From Neoaquamicrobium microcysteis (lineage in GTDB: Bacteria; Pseudomonadota; Alphaproteobacteria; Rhizobiales; Rhizobiaceae), in the NCBI RefSeq assembly GCF_008180155.1, contig NZ_VSZS01000064.1, positions 186,001-250,000 on the forward strand: 64,000 nt of DNA, in the 5' to 3' direction. Position numbers and translations under genes: made by a program. A model generated the notes under the pieces. The model searched no databases, was not told where the DNA came from, and saw only the letters and a program-made list of their open reading frames with translations. Below are positions 49,612 through 60,237 of the stretch, piece by piece. How positions within the stretch are numbered: the first letter of the stretch is position 1; each line of letters opens with the position of its first letter.

Positions 49612-50643
49612 TCAGCCCTCCTCGAAGCCGGTCAGCACGCCGACTGCGTTGATGCCGATCTCGTCCACCGCATACCCGCCTTCCATGACGAAGAGCGTCG
49701 GCAGGCCGAGCTGCGCGATGCGCCGGCCCATCCTTGGGTAATCGGCGCTGCTCAGCCTGAAATTGCTGATCGGGTCGCGCTCGAACGTATCGACGCCGAG
49801 CGACACGATCAGCACGTCCGGCGCGTGCCCCGCGACGAGATCGCAGGCACGATCGAGCGCCGCGCTCCAGCCGCTCCAGTCGGTGCCGGCCGGCATCGGG
49901 AAATTGTGGTTGAAGCCGTGGCCTTCACCCTCGCCCCGCTCGTCGGCATGGCCGAGGAAGTAGGGATATTCCGTCATCGGGTCCCCGTGCAGGTTGACGA
50001 CCTGCACATCGGCCCGCGCGTAGAAGATCTGCTGCGTGCCGTTGCCGTGGTGGTAGTCGATGTCGAGGACGGACACGCGCCGCGCACCCGCGTCGATGAA
50101 GCTCTGCGCTGCGACCGCGGCGTTGTTGATGAAGCAGTAGCCGCCCATGAAGTTCGAGCCGGCATGATGGCCGGGCGGACGGCACAGCGCAAAGGCGGCG
50201 GGCTCGCCCGAGCGCACGAGCCCCGCTGCCGTCAGCGCGGTGTCGTGCGAGGACTTGATCGCCTCCCACGTACCCTTCACGAAGGTCGCGCCGCCGTCGA
50301 AGGCGTAGAACCCCAGCTTCGCTTCGATGGCCTGTGGCGGCACGTCGCCGCGCAGGCCTCTCGTCGGAAACACGTAGGGCATGGCCGTTCCGCCACGCCC
50401 CGCTTTCTCCCATTCCGGCCACACCGTGGGCAGGAAGGCGAGATAGGCGGGATCGTGGACCTTGCGCGCGGTCGCAAGCTCGTGCTCGTCCGGTTCGGTG
50501 ATCGGCCCGAGGCCCACTTCGGCAACGCGCGCCTTGATGATCTCGGCACGCGAGGGCATTTCGTAGGCGGGCAGGATTGCTCCCGCATCGAGTTCGACAT
50601 TGCCCGCGTGCGCGGCGTGGCGAGGGGAAAGGATGGTCCTCAT
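49612..50643 (-). CDS. Histone deacetylase family protein (acetylpolyamine amidohydrolase-like)
   Basis: 343-aa zinc amidohydrolase of the arginase-deacetylase fold. The active-site signature is complete: CRPPGHHAGSNFMGGYCFINN (tandem His), VLDIDYHHGNGTQQIF (zinc Asp and His), LIVSLGVDTFERDP (second Asp) and MEGGYAVDEIG (Gly-Gly-Tyr). The early block MRTILSPRHAAHAG resembles bacterial acetylpolyamine amidohydrolases. The likely substrate is an acetylated polyamine or similar amide. An ATG 18 bases earlier is an alternative start. Confidence 0.88.
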   Translation of the reverse strand: MRTILSPRHAAHAGNVELDAGAILPAYEMPSRAEIIKARVAEVGLGPITEPDEHELATARKVHDPAYLAFLPTVWPEWEKAGRGGTAMPYVFPTRGLRGDVPPQAIEAKLGFYAFDGGATFVKGTWEAIKSSHDTALTAAGLVRSGEPAAFALCRPPGHHAGSNFMGGYCFINNAAVAAQSFIDAGARRVSVLDIDYHHGNGTQQIFYARADVQVVNLHGDPMTEYPYFLGHADERGEGEGHGFNHNFPMPAGTDWSGWSAALDRACDLVAGHAPDVLIVSLGVDTFERDPISNFRLSSADYPRMGRRIAQLGLPTLFVMEGGYAVDEIGINAVGVLTGFEEG

Positions 50644-50698
50644 CGGCCTGTTGTCGCCCATGGCGCGGCATCGGTCCAGAACCATCACCCAAAAAGAG

Positions 50699-50722
50699 AA
50701 AGCCCCGCTTGGGCGGGGCTTT
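50699..50722 (-). terminator. Terminator of csbD
   Basis: Perfect 10-bp stem AAAGCCCCGC / GCGGGGCTTT with loop TTGG, 21 bp past the csbD stop. On the leftward strand the stem is followed by TCTCTTTTT, a T-rich end. Confidence 0.8.
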
Positions 50723-50742
50723 CGCAGGGGCTGGGAACGGGA

Positions 50743-50940
50743 TCAGTGACGGCCCAGCCAGGTGTCGATTTCCTTGTCGGCCTCGTCCTGCGCCTTGCCG
50801 TAGCGCTCCTGGATGCGGCCGGCCAGCTCGGTGCGCTTGCCCTTGATGACGTCGAGATCGTCATTGGTGAGCTTGCCCCACTGCTGCTGGACCTTGCCCT
50901 TGAACTGTTCCCAATTTCCTTCGACCTGATTCCAGTTCAT
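50743..50940 (-). CDS. CsbD family stress protein
   Basis: 65-aa hydrophilic protein: MNWNQVEGNWEQFKGKVQQQWGKL, the CsbD signature, then DDLDVIKGKRTELAGRIQERYGKAQDEAD. It is a four-helix-type small protein induced by general stress in many bacteria; molecular function unknown. AGGAG sits seven bases before the ATG. A perfect EcfG-type promoter lies 59-83 bases upstream and a terminator follows, so it is a self-contained stress gene. Confidence 0.92.
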   Translation of the reverse strand: MNWNQVEGNWEQFKGKVQQQWGKLTNDDLDVIKGKRTELAGRIQERYGKAQDEADKEIDTWLGRH

Positions 50941-50998
50941 TGTCGGTCTCCTTTCGACATTTCTTGTTCGGCAGGGCGATTTGCCCTTCGGCAGGGTT

Positions 50999-51023
50999 AA
51001 CGTGGGCAACCGGCATGGGTTCC
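50999..51023 (-). promoter_or_regulatory. EcfG-type general stress promoter of csbD
   Basis: On the complement, GGAAC (51023-51019) and CGTT (51002-50999) are 16 bases apart, an exact match to the alphaproteobacterial EcfG/RpoE2 consensus. It points at csbD and lies across the start codon of the divergent Ldh-family gene. Confidence 0.75.
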
Positions 51024-52010
51024 GACACGACGAGGCTGAGCATCGACGACGCCGTGGCGCTGGCGCAGCAGGCCTGCGAGCGCGCCGGGGCGGGAGAGGC
51101 TGCTGCCCGGTCGCTGGCGCGCGCGGTGGTGGATGCCGAGGTCGCCGGCCAGCCCAATGTCGGGCTCGCGCACCTGATCGACCACCTTGATGCGTTGCGG
51201 GCGGGGCGCATCGCCGGCCATGCCGTGCCGGCCGTCACCCGTCCCGCGCCGGCCTTCTTCCATTGCGATGCCGGTGGCGGCATCGCGCAGCTCGGCTTCG
51301 ACATGGCGTTCGACGAACTGGCGCAAACGGCGCGTCAGCTCGGCATCGCGCTGTTCGCGCAGCACAATGCCTATACCTGCGGCGCATTGGGCTGGTTCGC
51401 CAACCGGCTGGCGGATGAGGGTCTGGTGGCGATCGCGGCGACCAACGGGCCGGCGCTGTTGGCGGGCTCAGGCGGCACGAAGCCTGTCTATTGCACCAAT
51501 CCTTTGGCCTTCGCCGCGCCACGAGCCGGCGGGCCGCCGCTGCTGATCGACCAAGCCTCCAGTGAAACCGCCTTCGTCAATGTCCGGCAGGCGGCCAAGG
51601 CGGGACGAGCCATTCCGCAGGGATGGGCGCTCGATGCCGACGGCAACCCCACGACCGACGCCAAGGCGGCCGTGAAGGGTGCGCTTCTGGCCTTCGGCGG
51701 CGCACGCGGCGCGAATATCGCGCTGATGGTGGAGGTGCTCGCAGCCGGGCTGACGGGCGCGAACTGGTCGCTCGACGCGCCGTCCTTCGTTTCAGGCTCG
51801 CAGAGCCCCGGTAGCGGACTGCTTGTCATCGCGATCGAGCCGAGGCTGCTTGATCCGGATTTCGAAAACCGCCTCGGCGCCCAGCTCGATCGGCTGGACG
51901 CGGCGTACGGCGTCCACATTCCCGGCGCGGGCAAGGGTGCGTCGCGGCAGGCGGCGCAGCGCGCCGGACTGGAGATCGCCAACGCGATTCTTGCGCGCCT
52001 GCGGGGCTGA
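51015..52010 (+). CDS. Ldh family (malate/L-lactate-type) NAD(P) oxidoreductase
   Basis: 331-aa dehydrogenase of the PF02615 family, which reduces 2-oxoacids or cyclic imino acids with NAD(P)H. Family blocks seen are DAEVAGQPNVGLAHLIDHL, FDELAQTARQLGIALFAQHNAYTCGALGWF, ATNGPALLAGSGGTKPVYCTNPLAFAAP and KGALLAFGGARGANIALMVEVLAAGLTG. The exact substrate is open (malate, lactate, ureidoglycolate, delta1-piperideine-2-carboxylate relatives). The ATG at 51015 has only a weak ribosome binding site. Between its end and the rpsA terminator at 52227 nothing was recognised. Confidence 0.85.
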   Translation: MGSDTTRLSIDDAVALAQQACERAGAGEAAARSLARAVVDAEVAGQPNVGLAHLIDHLDALRAGRIAGHAVPAVTRPAPAFFHCDAGGGIAQLGFDMAFDELAQTARQLGIALFAQHNAYTCGALGWFANRLADEGLVAIAATNGPALLAGSGGTKPVYCTNPLAFAAPRAGGPPLLIDQASSETAFVNVRQAAKAGRAIPQGWALDADGNPTTDAKAAVKGALLAFGGARGANIALMVEVLAAGLTGANWSLDAPSFVSGSQSPGSGLLVIAIEPRLLDPDFENRLGAQLDRLDAAYGVHIPGAGKGASRQAAQRAGLEIANAILARLRG

Positions 52011-52226
52011 CGACCTCCCGCAAATGAACTTCTTTTGACACCGGGGTCGTTTCAGGTTTTCGCCGGAACGCCCCTCCACCGTCTTCGGCGGTTCTTGAGG
52101 ACGAGCCACTTGTCTCATCTGTCTTTCTGACCCCCCGCTTCGCAGGGAGGATCCTGGGTTGCCCACGGCCGCGACGCCGGATCTACGCGAAGTCTGAAAC
52201 TTCCCAACCGCTGACCGCACAAAGAA

Positions 52227-52252
52227 AAACCGCCGGATCGCTCCGGCGGTTT
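52227..52252 (-). terminator. Terminator of rpsA
   Basis: Perfect 11-bp stem AAACCGCCGGA / TCCGGCGGTTT with a four-base loop, 28 bp past the rpsA stop. On the leftward strand the stem ends in TTT followed by TTCTTT. Confidence 0.85.
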
Positions 52253-52279
52253 CTTGGTTTGTCAGACAGACCGGGACGA

Positions 52280-53977
52280 TCAGTCCTTGGTGGTCTGCTT
52301 CTTCAGCGCGGCGCCGAGAATGTCGCCCAGCGAAGCGCCCGAGTCGGTCGAACCGTACTGTGCGACGGCTTCCTTCTCTTCGGCGATTTCCAGCGCCTTG
52401 ATCGAGACCTGCAGCCTGCGGGTCTTCTTGTCGAAGGCGATGACGCGGGCATCGACCTTCTGGCCGACCTGGAAGCGCTCGGGACGCTGCTCGTCGCGGT
52501 CGCGCGACAGGTCCGAACGCTTGATGAAGGACTCGACGTCGTGGTCGACGAGGCGAACTTCAAGCCCGCCGTCCTTCACGTCGGTGACCTCGCAGGTGAC
52601 GATCGCACCCTTGCGCAGTTCGCCCGAGGAAGCGGCTTCGCCGATCGAATCGCGGCCCAGCTGCTTGATGCCGAGCGAGATGCGCTCCTTCTCGATGTCG
52701 ACGTCGAGGACCTGCGCCGAAACCATGTCGCCGCGGTTGTACTCCTCGATCACCTGCTCGCCCGGACGGTTCCAGTCGAGGTCGGAGAGGTGGACCATGC
52801 CGTCCACGTCGCCGTCGAGGCCGATGAACAGGCCGAACTCGGTCTTGTTCTTGACCTCGCCCTCGACAACCGAGCCCGAAGGATGGTTGCGGGCGAATGC
52901 CTCCCACGGGTTCTCCAGCGTCTGCTTGAGGCCCAGCGAGATGCGGCGCTTCTGCGGGTCGACCTCGAGAACCACGACCTCGACTTCCTGCGTCGTCGAC
53001 AGGATCTTGCCGGGGTGCACGTTCTTCTTGGTCCAGGACATTTCCGAGACGTGGATGAGGCCTTCGATGCCCGGCTCCAGCTCGACGAACGCACCGTAGT
53101 CGGTGATGTTCGTGACGGTTCCGCTGATCTTCTTGCCGATCGGGAACTTGGTGCCGATGTCCTGCCACGGATCGCTCTCGAGCTGCTTCATGCCGAGCGA
53201 GATGCGGTGGGTTTCCTGGTTGATGCGGATGATCTGCACCTTGACCGTCTGACCGATGTTGAGGATTTCGGTCGGATGGTTGACGCGGCGCCATGCCATG
53301 TCGGTGACGTGCAGCAGGCCGTCGATGCCGCCGAGGTCGACGAACGCACCGTAGTCGGTGATGTTCTTGACCACGCCTTCCACGACCTGACCTTCTTCGA
53401 GGTTCTGGACGATCTCCGAGCGCTGCTCTGCACGGCTCTCTTCGAGAACGGTGCGGCGCGACACGACGATGTTGCCGCGACGGCGATCCATCTTGAGGAT
53501 CTCGAAGGGCTGCGGGTTGTGCATGAGGGGCGTGACGTCGCGGATCGGGCGGATGTCCACCTGCGAACGCGGCAGGAACGCCACTGCGCCGTCCAGATCG
53601 ACCGTGAAGCCGCCCTTGACCTGGTTGAAGATGACGCCTTCGACGCGCTCGCCGGCGTTGAACTTGGCTTCGAGGCGGACCCAGCTCTCTTCGCGGCGAG
53701 CCTTCTCGCGCGACAGCATGGCTTCGCCAAGCGCGTTCTCGATGCGCTCGACATAGACCTCGACCTCGTCGCCGGCCTTGAGTTCCTTGGCGCTCGCGCC
53801 GAACTCCTTGAGCGGCACGCGACCTTCGACCTTCAGGCCGACGTCGATGATGGCCATGTCCTTCTCGATGGCCGTGATGAGGCCCTTGACGACCGAACCT
53901 TCAGCGGAATGCTCGGCGGAAAACGACTCGTCGAGAAGGCTGGCGAAATCGTCGCGGGTGGGATTTGCGTTGGACAT
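52280..53977 (-). CDS. rpsA: 30S ribosomal protein S1
   Basis: RNA-binding ribosomal protein needed to load mRNAs with structured or weak leaders. It is 565 aa with six S1 OB-fold repeats, the central ones marked by NITDYGAFVDLGG and NITDYGAFVELEPG followed by LIHVSEMSW, and NKTEFGLFIGLDG. The start MSNANPTRDDFASLL follows AGGAGAACAT. The 214-bp gap to cmk probably holds its own promoter, though aroA-SDR-cmk-rpsA run in the same direction. Confidence 0.97.
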   Translation of the reverse strand: MSNANPTRDDFASLLDESFSAEHSAEGSVVKGLITAIEKDMAIIDVGLKVEGRVPLKEFGASAKELKAGDEVEVYVERIENALGEAMLSREKARREESWVRLEAKFNAGERVEGVIFNQVKGGFTVDLDGAVAFLPRSQVDIRPIRDVTPLMHNPQPFEILKMDRRRGNIVVSRRTVLEESRAEQRSEIVQNLEEGQVVEGVVKNITDYGAFVDLGGIDGLLHVTDMAWRRVNHPTEILNIGQTVKVQIIRINQETHRISLGMKQLESDPWQDIGTKFPIGKKISGTVTNITDYGAFVELEPGIEGLIHVSEMSWTKKNVHPGKILSTTQEVEVVVLEVDPQKRRISLGLKQTLENPWEAFARNHPSGSVVEGEVKNKTEFGLFIGLDGDVDGMVHLSDLDWNRPGEQVIEEYNRGDMVSAQVLDVDIEKERISLGIKQLGRDSIGEAASSGELRKGAIVTCEVTDVKDGGLEVRLVDHDVESFIKRSDLSRDRDEQRPERFQVGQKVDARVIAFDKKTRRLQVSIKALEIAEEKEAVAQYGSTDSGASLGDILGAALKKQTTKD

Positions 53978-54191
53978 ATGTTCTCCTGGGTGCCCGGCCG
54001 CTCTGGGCTCTCGGGCTGCGCCGTCGGTTTGCGTTGCGTGTGGCCTGCCGTGCATCGCGATCCTTTCGGGATCGGCTGCCGCTGTCGCGGCGTTCCGGCG
54101 CATGGAGATGCGGGCAGACCGGTTTCGGCATGAACGAAAATGCGCCGCAGGCCTTTTCCTCGTCGGAAAAGAGATGCGTCGCGCCTCGTTG

Positions 54192-54842
54192 TCAGCCTTC
54201 GTTCCCGGAAGCCATGGCCTGTTCGACCAGTGTTTTCGCCGCCTGGAACGCGGTCTCTATATCCATTTCGCTCGTATCGAGCAAGTGCGCATCGGCTGCG
54301 GGCCGCAGCGGCGAATCCTCGCGGCCCATGTCGCGCTGGTCGCGGCGCCTGATGTCGTCGAGGATCTGCTCGAGATCGGCCTTGCCGCCGCGCGCCTCGA
54401 TCTCGGCGAGCCGCCGGCGCGCGCGCACCTCCGCGCTTGCGGTGAGGTAGAGCTTCACGTTCGCATCCGGGCAGACCACGGTGCCGATGTCGCGGCCATC
54501 GAGCACGGCGCCCGGCGGCCGCGTGGCGAACTCGCGCTGCTTGTCCACCAGCGCGCGCCGAACGGAAGGGATCACGGCCACCTGCGAAGCGGCCTCGCCG
54601 ATCGCATGCTGCGACAACACTTCCCGATCCATCGCCCCCAGATCGACCTGCCGCGCGGCGGTCTCGGCCGCCGACACGTTGTCGAGCGGCAGGCCGTAGC
54701 TCAGCATGCGATGCGCGACGGCGCGATAGCTGAGCCCGGTATCGAGCAGGTTGAGATGGAAATGATCGGCCAGCCGCCGCGCGAGCGTCCCCTTGCCCGC
54801 CCCCGCCGGCCCGTCGATGGCGATGATGAACCCGGCCCCCAT
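54192..54842 (-). CDS. cmk: Cytidylate kinase
   Basis: Phosphorylates CMP and dCMP with ATP. The 216-aa protein has the P-loop [32 protein letters not shown] (in place of the commoner DTGAMYRA), [23 protein letters not shown] and [13 protein letters not shown] (lid). The start abuts the SDR gene with a 3-bp gap, and the gene order aroA-SDR-cmk-rpsA suggests a shared transcript. Confidence 0.94.
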   Translation of the reverse strand: MGAGFIIAIDGPAGAGKGTLARRLADHFHLNLLDTGLSYRAVAHRMLSYGLPLDNVSAAETAARQVDLGAMDREVLSQHAIGEAASQVAVIPSVRRALVDKQREFATRPPGAVLDGRDIGTVVCPDANVKLYLTASAEVRARRRLAEIEARGGKADLEQILDDIRRRDQRDMGREDSPLRPAADAHLLDTSEMDIETAFQAAKTLVEQAMASGNEG

Positions 54843-54845
54843 CGC

Positions 54846-55553
54846 TTAAACCGACCGCATCATGCCGCCGTCGATGCGCACGCTCTGGCCGGTGATGTAG
54901 GACGACTTTTCCGATGCGAGGAACAGGATCAGCTCCGCCACTTCCTCCGCCTTGCCGTAGCGCTTCATCGGCACGTTCTGCCGGCGCTCCTCGGTCGGCG
55001 CGATGCTGTCGATCCAGCCTGGCAGCACGTTGTTCATGCGCACCTTGCGGGCCGCGTACTCGTCGGCGAAGAGCCGCGTATAGGCCGCCAGCCCCGCGCG
55101 TGCCACGGCCGAGGTGGGGAACATCGCGCTCGGCTCGTCCACCCACGCTGTCGAGATGTTGACGATGGAACCGCCTTCTTCCTGCGCCGCCATCACGGGC
55201 GCGACGAGGCGCACCGCGCGCACCACGTTCATGAAATACACGTCGAAGCCGGTGCGCCACTGCTCGTCGGTGATGTCGAGCAGCGGTGCGCGCGGCCCGT
55301 GCCCTGCCCCGTTCACCAGAACGTCGATCCGTTCCCATCTGTCCATGGTGGCCTCGACGAAGCGTTTGAGGTCGTCGCCCGACTGGTTGGAGCCGGTGAA
55401 GCCCAGCCCGCCGAGCTCGTTGGCCAGCGCCTCACCCTTGCCTGACGACGAAAGCACGGCCACCGAATAGCCGCTCTCGGCCAGTTTGCGCGCCGCTGCC
55501 GCACCCATGCCGCTGCCGCCGCCGACAACCATCGCAATCTTTTTATCGCTCAT
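54846..55553 (-). CDS. SDR family protein lacking the usual Tyr-Lys catalytic pair
   Basis: 235-aa short-chain dehydrogenase fold. The cofactor motif MVVGGGSGMGAAAARKLA (Gly-rich loop) and the NGAG motif (residues 81-84) are kept, and Ser134 sits in IVNISTAW. Where YxxxK is expected the chain reads SAVAR (Ser148 and Arg152), so normal oxidoreductase chemistry is doubtful. NNVLPGWI and SYITGQSVRIDGGMM are standard. It lies 12 bp after aroA and 3 bp before cmk, in one leftward operon. Function unknown. Confidence 0.87.
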   Translation of the reverse strand: MSDKKIAMVVGGGSGMGAAAARKLAESGYSVAVLSSSGKGEALANELGGLGFTGSNQSGDDLKRFVEATMDRWERIDVLVNGAGHGPRAPLLDITDEQWRTGFDVYFMNVVRAVRLVAPVMAAQEEGGSIVNISTAWVDEPSAMFPTSAVARAGLAAYTRLFADEYAARKVRMNNVLPGWIDSIAPTEERRQNVPMKRYGKAEEVAELILFLASEKSSYITGQSVRIDGGMMRSV

Positions 55554-55565
55554 ATCGGGGTACTC

Positions 55566-57209
<1,644 letters not shown>

Positions 57210-57611
57210 GTGGCAAATCCCGATCTCGGCGCCAAGCGCATCTGCCCGGAAACGGGCCGCAAATTCTACGACCTGAACAAGGATCCCATCGTTTCGCCCT
57301 ATACGGGCCAGTCCTATCCCCGCTCCTATTTCGAGAGCGGCTCGTCCTCGTCGGCCGTCGCCGATGACGAAGAGGTCGAGGAGAAGGAAGTCGACACCGA
57401 GGAAGAGGGCGCGGAGATCGTTTCGCTCGAAGATGCGGACGACGAGGCCAAGGGCGGCAAGGACGACGATGTCGATCTCGGCGACGATGACGACGACGAT
57501 GTCGACCTTGGCGACGACGATGACGACACCTTCCTCGCCGACGACGACGAAGAGGACGAGGACGACGTTTCCGGCATCATCGGCGTCGGCGACGACGACG
57601 ACGACAGCTGA
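57210..57611 (+). CDS. TIGR02300 family (FYDLN acid) protein
   Basis: 133-aa protein found almost only in alphaproteobacteria. The N-terminal core reads VANPDLGAKRICPETGRKFYDLNKDPIVSPYTG (given here as the first ~33 residues; key motifs CPETGRKFYDLN and SPYTG), resembling a small zinc-ribbon fragment. The rest, from about residue 50, is extremely acidic with long Asp runs. Function unknown. GTG start with GAGG about seven bases upstream; the alternative upstream ATG gives an unconserved basic extension. Confidence 0.88.
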   Translation: MANPDLGAKRICPETGRKFYDLNKDPIVSPYTGQSYPRSYFESGSSSSAVADDEEVEEKEVDTEEEGAEIVSLEDADDEAKGGKDDDVDLGDDDDDDVDLGDDDDDTFLADDDEEDEDDVSGIIGVGDDDDDS

Positions 57612-57739
57612 GCGAAAAAAGGCCTCAAACGAGGCTTGATATTGACGACAGGCGGGTTTAGAAGCCGCCTCGATAACCGGTGCACCACCCAGGCGCACCG
57701 GTAGGATGCCGGAAACGGCAGCGGCCCTCGGGCCGGCGT

Positions 57740-57815
57740 GGGGCCATAGCTCAGCTGGGAGAGCGCCTGCATGGCATGCAGGAGGTCAGCGGTTCGATCC
57801 CGCTTGGCTCCACCA
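57740..57815 (+). tRNA. tRNA-Ala (anticodon GGC)
   Basis: Full cloverleaf: acceptor GGGGCCA/TGGCTCC (one G-T pair), D arm TAGCTCAGCTGGGAGAGC, anticodon loop ATGGCAT with GGC, T arm GCGGTTCGATCCCGC and encoded CCA. 76 bases; reads GCC and GCU. No attachment-site duplication was noticed. Confidence 0.96.
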
Positions 57816-57965
57816 AATTTCCCTCTCTCACGGCAGTTCGCTTCGCCCCCGCTTCCGATCGGCGGATCGCTCTTGTCTTTTCTCGCTTTTGTCGTGGCGC
57901 GGGCAATGCGGGCGCGGAACCGGGGCGTCGCGAAACGGTTTTGAGGAAAACCGGAGACGCCTATC

Positions 57966-58808
57966 TTGTCGGCACGAGCTCAGCCATCGCGATCGGGTAC
58001 GGCGCGGGCCGTCCGCGACTTCGGCCGTGCGGCCGGCGGGGCGCTGGTGTTCTCGCTGCCGATGCTGATGACCATGGAGCTGTGGTGGCTCGGCTTCTAT
58101 CTCGACCGCGCGCGGCTGCTCGTGCTGTTCCTCACGGCGCTGCCGCTGCTCGTCGTCCTTTCGCACCATGTCGGCTTTGAACGGACGCGCGGCTGGCGCG
58201 ACGACATCCTCGATGCGCTGATCGCGGCCGGCATCGCTGCGGTCGTCTGCACCACGTTGCTAATTCTTTTCGGCACGATCACCTTCGATACCCCGCCTGA
58301 CGAGATCGTCGGCAAGGTGGCGATACAGAGCGTGCCTGCGTCGATCGGCGCGCTTCTGGCAAGAAGCCAGTTCGGGCACGGCGCGGCGGACGACGAGGAT
58401 GTGGCCGACGAGGAGGAGCCCTATGGTGGCGAACTCTTCCTCATGGGCGTGGGCGCGCTTTTCCTGGGGTTCAATGTCGCGCCGACGGAGGAGATGATGC
58501 TGATTTCCTACCAGATGTCGCAATGGCATGCGCTCGCGCTGGTCGTCCTTTCGCTCGTCCTCATGCACGGCTTCGTCTTTGCGCTCGGCTTTGCCGGCGG
58601 TTCGGAGGTCTCGCCCGACGAACCGTGGTGGAGCCCCTTCGTCAGGCTTACCTTGCCCGGCTACGTGATAGCGCTGGCCATCAGCTTCTACCTGCTTTGG
58701 CTTTTCGCACGCACCGACGGCCTGCCGGTCGAGGGCGTGGTCATGGCGGTCGTCGTGCTCGCCTTCCCCTCGGCCATCGGCGCCGCGGCCGCGCGCCTGA
58801 TAATGTGA
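57966..58808 (+). CDS. TIGR02587 family integral membrane protein
   Basis: 280-aa protein with seven or eight hydrophobic segments. After a basic N terminus come GGALVFSLPMLMTMELWWLGFY, LTALPLLVVLSHHVGFE, and a conserved acidic patch (GAADDEDVADEEEPYGGE, about residues 139-156), then FLGFNVAPTEEMMLIS. It matches the uncharacterised TIGR02587 family, which is typically encoded next to TIGR02588, as here. The start is TTG with GGAGACG upstream; no ATG or GTG is placed well. Function unknown. Confidence 0.8.
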   Translation: MSARAQPSRSGTARAVRDFGRAAGGALVFSLPMLMTMELWWLGFYLDRARLLVLFLTALPLLVVLSHHVGFERTRGWRDDILDALIAAGIAAVVCTTLLILFGTITFDTPPDEIVGKVAIQSVPASIGALLARSQFGHGAADDEDVADEEEPYGGELFLMGVGALFLGFNVAPTEEMMLISYQMSQWHALALVVLSLVLMHGFVFALGFAGGSEVSPDEPWWSPFVRLTLPGYVIALAISFYLLWLFARTDGLPVEGVVMAVVVLAFPSAIGAAAARLIM

Positions 58809-58815
58809 GGCTGCC

Positions 58816-59217
58816 ATGGGCAAGACCAAGCCTGCCGGACGAGCCGGAAACGGCCGTCCGCTCATCGAGTGGGTGTTCGGAGGTGTTTCCGCTGCCGTCG
58901 TCGCCGCGCTGATCCTGTTTCTCGGCTATCAGGCGCTGTTCGGCGACGCCCGGCCTGCCGACCTGATGGTGACGATCGAGCGCATCGACGGGCTCGAAAG
59001 CGGCGCTGCGGTCGTCGTCGCCGTGGAGAACCGGGGCGACCGGGCGGCTTCGGCGGTTGCGGTCTATGCGTCGGAGCGCGGCGACGGCGCTTCGCGGCAA
59101 CGGATCGAGTTCGACTATGTCGCCGCCCATGGCGTCAGGCGGGGCGCGTTCATCTTCTCCGAGCCCGTCGAGGCCGCCGATCTGCTGGTGGAGGTCGGCG
59201 GCTACACCGAACCCTAG
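58816..59217 (+). CDS. TIGR02588 family membrane-anchored protein
   Basis: 133-aa protein with one N-terminal membrane anchor (about residues 17-42, LIEWVFGGVSAAVVAALILFLGYQAL) and a small periplasmic beta-rich domain (VTIERIDGLESGAAVVVAVENRG). It begins 7 bp after the TIGR02587 gene, so the pair is an operon and probably a complex. Function unknown. Confidence 0.82.
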   Translation: MGKTKPAGRAGNGRPLIEWVFGGVSAAVVAALILFLGYQALFGDARPADLMVTIERIDGLESGAAVVVAVENRGDRAASAVAVYASERGDGASRQRIEFDYVAAHGVRRGAFIFSEPVEAADLLVEVGGYTEP

Positions 59218-59363
59218 GAAAGACCTGCCTATCGATGAAAAGAATTTATCGCCTCCCATGACAATTAACAATTCGACTCATCAAACCGCCGGCGCTTAAC
59301 TGTTCCCAACAACAAGCCTGCGGCCGGATACCCCGGTGACAGACAGGAGAACCGGGGAATAGC

Positions 59364-60164
59364 GTGAACGATACGGCAGAGCTGACGACCGGATATTATG
59401 CAAGCGGCACCGAGGTGCGCGCAGCCTGTCGCGACGGGCGTCATACCGGTCAGACATCGGGTCTCGCGCAGGGCTTTCAGCAGGGCAACCTCGCCATCCT
59501 CCCAAGCGCCTATGCCGACGATTTCCTGCGCTACTGCGTCCGCAACCCCAAGCCCGCCCCGCTTCTCGGCGTCTCCGAGCCCGGCGATCCCTCGCTGCCG
59601 CAGATCGGCCGCGACATCGACATTCGCCGCGACCTGCCGCGCTATCGCGTCTTCCGCAATGGCGAGCCGGCCGAATCGGTCACCGATCTGGATGCGCTCT
59701 GGCGCGACGATTTCGTCAGCTTCGTCATCGGCTGCTCGTTCTCGTTCGAGACCGCGCTCCTGCGCGACGACATCCCCGTGCGCCATATCGCGGCGGGGCG
59801 TAACGTCGCCATGTACGTCACCAATATCGAGACCGAGCAGGCCGGGCCTTTCGGCGGCCCCATGGTTGTGTCGATGCGCTCGTTTTCCCCGCGTGATGCC
59901 ATCCGCGCGGTGATCCTGTCGTCGCGCCTGCCCGAAGCGCACGGCGCGCCGGTGCATCTGGGCGATCCCGCGGCGATCGGCATCGCCGACCTGTCGAAGC
60001 CCGACTTCGGCGATGTGCCTGACATTCACGCAGGCGACGTGCCGGTGTTCTGGGCCTGCGGCGTGACCCCGCAATCGGCGATCAGGCGGGCGCGGCCCGA
60101 GATCGCCATCGTGCACGAACCCGGCCACATGCTGGTGACGGATTTGCGCGTGAGCATGAGTTGA
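59364..60164 (+). CDS. DUF1445 family putative hydro-lyase
   Basis: 266-aa protein of the UPF0317/DUF1445 family. Family blocks visible are [61 protein letters not shown] and [11 protein letters not shown]. The same domain forms part of mitochondrial D-glutamate cyclase, so a dehydration or cyclisation of an amino acid-like acid is plausible. The start is GTG with GGAGAACC upstream. It leads the rightward set with the TRAP transporter, 73 bp ahead of dctP. Confidence 0.82.
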   Translation: MNDTAELTTGYYASGTEVRAACRDGRHTGQTSGLAQGFQQGNLAILPSAYADDFLRYCVRNPKPAPLLGVSEPGDPSLPQIGRDIDIRRDLPRYRVFRNGEPAESVTDLDALWRDDFVSFVIGCSFSFETALLRDDIPVRHIAAGRNVAMYVTNIETEQAGPFGGPMVVSMRSFSPRDAIRAVILSSRLPEAHGAPVHLGDPAAIGIADLSKPDFGDVPDIHAGDVPVFWACGVTPQSAIRRARPEIAIVHEPGHMLVTDLRVSMS

Positions 60165-60170
60165 CCACGC

Positions 60171-60186
60171 CCCGGCTTCGGCCGGG
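60171..60186 (+). repeat. Hairpin with UUCG loop between the hydro-lyase gene and dctP
   Basis: CCCGGC-TTCG-GCCGGG. No T run follows, so it may stabilise or process the transcript rather than end it. Confidence 0.55.
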
Positions 60187-60237
60187 TCGAGACTGCACTG
60201 CCGTTGACGACCTTGATAAGAGAAAGGGGAACCTGAG

